A stretch of DNA of 64,000 nt from Stanieria cyanosphaera PCC 7437 (GTDB lineage: Bacteria; Cyanobacteriota; Cyanobacteriia; Cyanobacteriales; Xenococcaceae). Under the pieces are notes generated by a model. It made no database searches. It worked only from the letters and a program-made list of their open reading frames with translations, and was not told the DNA's origin. The position numbers and the translations under genes are program-made. The stretch lies in contig NC_019748.1 in NCBI RefSeq assembly GCF_000317575.1, forward strand, positions 884,001 to 948,000, read 5' to 3'. Positions within the stretch are counted from its first letter, which is position 1. Each line of letters opens with the position of its first letter. Positions 61,314 to 64,000 of this stretch are shown piece after piece.

Positions 61314-62108
61314 TTAATCTATGTTGATTGCCGTTGGTGCAGAACCATTATTTTTGTTAGGACTACCAGAAGCTTTGCGGTAATCTGCATACAAGCGATC
61401 GCGCCAAGTAAAGAAGGGTTCGTAAGCGATATTATCTGCTAACCCTGGAATACCTTTACCTTTGAGTTGTTCGGGAAGATCGAGATAAGAACCTTCAGGG
61501 AATTTGAGGATCATAGTTAATCCTGCTACTGCCAAATCTGCCAAAGTAGGAGTATCACCGACTAAATAGGGGCGATTTTCTAAAATTAAACAAAGGGCTT
61601 CTAAATCTTGTTGTAGTCCTTTTTTGGCTTCTTTAACCGCATCACCACCTAAACCGACTCCAGTACCTAAAACATCTAATAAATCTCCAGGAATAGCACT
61701 TACTAAAGTTTTGAGGAAATCAGGAGTTTGTTTGGGTAAAACTGCGGTACGAAAGTTTTGATTTTGATTTAAAGCACCAATTAAAGCTTTTCTGCCTTTG
61801 ATGCCAATCGATTCATCTGCCCATTCTTCAATTAATAAACACTGCCCTCTCGCTACAGGATCGTCAGGAATAATTGGTCGCTCTGGATATTTCTGATCTA
61901 GATAAAAAGCGATCGCTGTTGAGTCAGCCACATAGGTATCACCATCTTTTAAAACTGGTACTTGTCTTTTCCCAGTCTTTTGCATTAGTTCTATTTGTCC
62001 AACGCCAGGAGTAACTTCAATTTTGCGATATTCTAAACCCTTGTAATCTAAAATCAGACGTACTTTTTCTGAATATTGAGATAATTCAAATTGGTATAGC
62101 TCCAGCAT
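61314..62108 (-). CDS. Glutathione S-transferase family protein
   Basis: 264 residues from the ATG at 62108; the frame opens 9 bases earlier with GTG. N-terminal thioredoxin-like domain (L-Y-Q-F-E-L-S-Q-Y-S-E-K-V-R, then K-R-Q-V-P-V-L-K-D-G and the Y-V-A-D-S-T-A-I-A-F-Y-L block) and a C-terminal all-helix domain that is somewhat longer than usual. Detoxification or repair by glutathione; substrate unknown. The terminator follows. Confidence 0.88.
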   Translation of the reverse strand: MLELYQFELSQYSEKVRLILDYKGLEYRKIEVTPGVGQIELMQKTGKRQVPVLKDGDTYVADSTAIAFYLDQKYPERPIIPDDPVARGQCLLIEEWADESIGIKGRKALIGALNQNQNFRTAVLPKQTPDFLKTLVSAIPGDLLDVLGTGVGLGGDAVKEAKKGLQQDLEALCLILENRPYLVGDTPTLADLAVAGLTMILKFPEGSYLDLPEQLKGKGIPGLADNIAYEPFFTWRDRLYADYRKASGSPNKNNGSAPTAINID

Positions 62109-62312
62109 CGCTCTCACTTTTTATAAAAGTTAACAATAGTTAATTTAGCTTGTTTGACACGATTGCTACATCAATCTCAAGTTGAGATCAATAGTTTTGT
62201 TTCTGAGTGGTTAACAAAAGGCAGGAGTTAGAAAGCAGTAGGCAGAAGTTTTTAAGGACACCTCGTGCATACAGCCCCTCCAGTAGGCAGAAGCTTTAAA
62301 AAAATATATAGC

Positions 62313-62750
62313 TTACTGAACTGTTTTACCCAAAACACGGATAAATTCTAGAGGCAAACCATCACAATCAGCAATAAAAGCTACTTCATAAACGCGATCG
62401 CCAATCATTTGTTGAGTAGGTTCTAATAAAACTTGTAATGGTTGAATTGATTCTTCTGCTTGAGCCAAATTAAGTTTAAGCTGCTGTAACCAGGAAGGTA
62501 AATCTTGGGTAACCTCGCTCAAGTCAAAAGAAAGATGATAGTAACCCACATAATGCTCATCCCCAAAAGCATCAGGGGCTGGTTTAGGTTCAGGAATTTG
62601 GATCAGTTCAATTCTGCCACCTAATCCTTCCATCCAACAAGCCAGGGTGTAACCTGTCGTAAAACGCTCGTTGACAGTAAAACCCAATTGTTCGTAAAAT
62701 GCGATCGCACGATGGATATTTGCCGTGCGGATAGAAACATGATGCATCAT
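62313..62750 (-). CDS. VOC superfamily (glyoxalase-like) protein
   Basis: 145 residues. Two beta-alpha-beta-beta-beta units: H-H-V-S-I-R-T-A-N-I-H-R-A-I-A-F-Y-E-Q-L-G-F and a second near Y-E-V-A-F-I-A-D-C-D-G-L-P-L-E-F-I. Metal ligands (His3/Glu-like positions) are partly present. Dioxygenase, isomerase or glyoxalase activity cannot be told. The start overlaps the next upstream gene's stop by 4 bases (ATGA), so translation is coupled. Confidence 0.8.
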   Translation of the reverse strand: MMHHVSIRTANIHRAIAFYEQLGFTVNERFTTGYTLACWMEGLGGRIELIQIPEPKPAPDAFGDEHYVGYYHLSFDLSEVTQDLPSWLQQLKLNLAQAEESIQPLQVLLEPTQQMIGDRVYEVAFIADCDGLPLEFIRVLGKTVQ

Positions 62751-63253
62751 TCAAATAAACGAAAATAGGGATAATTACGAGGTACTCCTGGTTCTTTTTC
62801 CAAAGAGAAGTTGATCACTTCCCAACAAGGATCTGCTGGAGTTTCAGAACTAAACACCACAGGTAAACCGTATAACTTAGGAATTTTACTGTCACCGTTT
62901 TCTCGCCAAGGATGACTTCTTTCCAAATAAGCATTAACTAAGTCTTTATAACGACTAGCAATAATCACTTTGGTAGCTCGATAGCCTTCGGTATAAAGTC
63001 GATCCAAAGCTTCATGAATTTCAAAGCGAATTCCATCAGGGTGGGTATGCTGTCGATACCATTGATTTTCCCATCTGCGCCATCGCCTTCCAGAAGGAAG
63101 ATGAATTAGTTCTTCTGTATCAGGATTAGCCTCAAAAGCACCATGACGAGGACACAAATAAGTATCTGTCAGTGTCAAAGCGGAAATGACTTGACGACAG
63201 TGAGGACATTTAATTTCTGGACCAAATATAGGGTATTGTAAACCTGAGTTCAT
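62747..63253 (-). CDS. TIGR02652 family protein with zinc ribbon
   Basis: 168 residues of a cyanobacteria-wide family. N-terminal zinc ribbon (C-P-H-C near residues 17-20, L-C-P-R-H-G near 33-38), W-R-R-W-E-N-Q-W-Y and a C-terminal [13 protein letters not shown]-like end. Function unknown; the zinc ribbon suggests nucleic acid or protein binding. In operon with the VOC gene. Confidence 0.78.
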   Translation of the reverse strand: MNSGLQYPIFGPEIKCPHCRQVISALTLTDTYLCPRHGAFEANPDTEELIHLPSGRRWRRWENQWYRQHTHPDGIRFEIHEALDRLYTEGYRATKVIIASRYKDLVNAYLERSHPWRENGDSKIPKLYGLPVVFSSETPADPCWEVINFSLEKEPGVPRNYPYFRLFE

Positions 63254-63314
63254 TATTATAGGGTTTTTTATTTACCTTATAACACGCGCCTGTAATCCTA
63301 GCTTGTTTATCATA

Positions 63315-63866
63315 ATGAATCAATCTTCCTTTTCAGTCGATCATCCATTTTGGTTACCACCAGATGTTTCCCAAGCAGCTTTTATTGCTGCCAATGCAGT
63401 CGTTATGGGGCAAGTTACTCTGGCTGCTGGTGCTAGTGTTTGGTATGGCGCAGTAGTACGAGGAGATGTGGAACAAATCGTCATTGGTAAATGTACCAAT
63501 ATTCAGGATGGGGCAATTCTGCATGGCGATCCTGGTAAACCAACTATCCTAGAAGATTACGTTACCGTAGGACATCGAGCCGTAATTCATTCAGCTTATA
63601 TTGAACATGGTTGTTTGATTGGCATTGGAGCAGTAGTGTTAGATGGAGTTAGAGTAGGTAGAGGTAGTATCATTGGTGCAGGCTGTATTGTCACTAAAGA
63701 TGTAGCACCTCATTCTTTAATGGTAGGAGTTCCTGCCAAAAAAGTTAGAGAACTTAATGAAACCGAAGTCGCAGAATTAATCGAACACGCCCAAAAATAC
63801 GAAAAATTGGCTTTAGTTCATGCTGGCAAAGGCACAGACTTAGGCTTTATCTCCAAGTCTCCTTGA
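63315..63866 (+). CDS. Gamma-carbonic-anhydrase-like (LbH) protein
   Basis: 183 residues from the ATG at 63315; the frame opens at a TTG at 63303. Left-handed beta-helix built of hexapeptide repeats. The three metal-type His are seen in [15 protein letters not shown] and nearby. In cyanobacteria such proteins are CcmM-like or Yrda-like; enzymatic activity is often absent. The conserved R-G-D-V-E-Q and G-A-V-V-L-D-G-V motifs fit YrdA-type. Confidence 0.85.
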   Translation: MNQSSFSVDHPFWLPPDVSQAAFIAANAVVMGQVTLAAGASVWYGAVVRGDVEQIVIGKCTNIQDGAILHGDPGKPTILEDYVTVGHRAVIHSAYIEHGCLIGIGAVVLDGVRVGRGSIIGAGCIVTKDVAPHSLMVGVPAKKVRELNETEVAELIEHAQKYEKLALVHAGKGTDLGFISKSP

Positions 63867-63970
63867 CAAATAGTAACAATTTGCTAGAAAAACTGCGAAA
63901 ATTAAGATATATATATAAATTAATCAAAATATTTTAAAATAAATTAAGGGTTTTCAGAGGAGATTGAATT

Positions 63971-64000
63971 ATGGATTGGCGTTTGATAATCGTTCTTGCT
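63971..64000 (+). CDS. psbY: Start of photosystem II protein Y (partial)
   Basis: ATG at 63971 with AGAGGAGATT 6-7 bases upstream. The ten residues M-D-W-R-L-I-I-V-L-A match the well conserved opening of PsbY, a one-helix PSII subunit at the periphery of the complex. The gene runs off the window. Confidence 0.72.
   Translation, partial: MDWRLIIVLA

Overview
The window is a stretch of cyanobacterial chromosome. The evidence is psaE (photosystem I), an ocp-frp pair (photoprotection), nblA, the first codons of a probable psbY at the right edge, several proteins of cyanobacteria-only families (DUF1824, DUF2949, DUF3153, TIGR02652), and the octamer GCGATCGC (HIP1) scattered through genes and spacers. 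The DNA is AT-rich with long spacers holding repeats, which would fit a coccoid or baeocyte-forming lineage such as Stanieria or other Pleurocapsales. That placement is an inference from style, not from a marker gene. No phage, complete insertion sequence, rRNA operon or CRISPR array was seen.

Layout. 1-5 kb: tail of an unknown gene, an HtrA-type protease, a TauE/DUF1634 membrane pair, then a decayed patch (remnants of a sugar ABC transporter and of a TonB-dependent receptor) with an intact YefM/RelE-type toxin-antitoxin pair between them. 5-11.3 kb: two small secreted proteins, a Met-rich zinc-ribbon protein next to an Anbu proteasome-like peptidase, and a divergent Mn/Zn ABC transporter locus with a Uma2-type gene inserted before the permease. 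11.3-20 kb: mtnP, an EF-hand membrane protein, a pentapeptide-repeat membrane protein, a DUF697 GTPase, pdxH and small unknowns. 20.8-32 kb: RNase R, a PmbA/TldD protein, a DUF3153 lipoprotein, GNAT and GT2 genes, a Crp-like regulator, a CHAD protein and psaE. 32.8-38.4 kb: a GT4 glycosyltransferase, a PAP2 phosphatase, nblA, small exported proteins, an EcsC/DUF697-like protein and a PEP-CTERM-like protein.

38.4-43.9 kb is the most interesting region. Four small genes encode peptides with a shared leader (I-x-D-L-x-x-L/I-E, then a double glycine) and Ala/Ser/Thr/Gly-rich tails. They lie between a parvulin-type PPIase without a signal peptide and a divergent two-partner-secretion (TpsB) outer-membrane transporter. 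A small ribbon-helix-helix protein sits inside the cluster, and a palindrome TGCCATTTTGGCA occurs three times in its upstream regions. I read this as a double-glycine peptide secretion locus, perhaps related to biofilm or matrix peptides; its exporter ATPase is not in the window.

43.9-64 kb: frp and ocp, a type II restriction-modification pair (C5 methyltransferase with a SinI-like endonuclease), hom, gltX, tRNA-Gln, a DprA-like protein, DUF1824, YjbQ, amt, an ATPase gene cut by one in-frame TGA with a winged-helix gene upstream, a sulfotransferase-like gene, GT2, GST, VOC and TIGR02652 genes, a gamma-carbonic-anhydrase-like protein and the start of psbY.

The spacers carry a short MITE-like element family with TATAGC-type inverted ends (complete copies at 11558-11710 and 30195-30356, solo ends elsewhere), heptamer tandem repeats and several strong hairpins.
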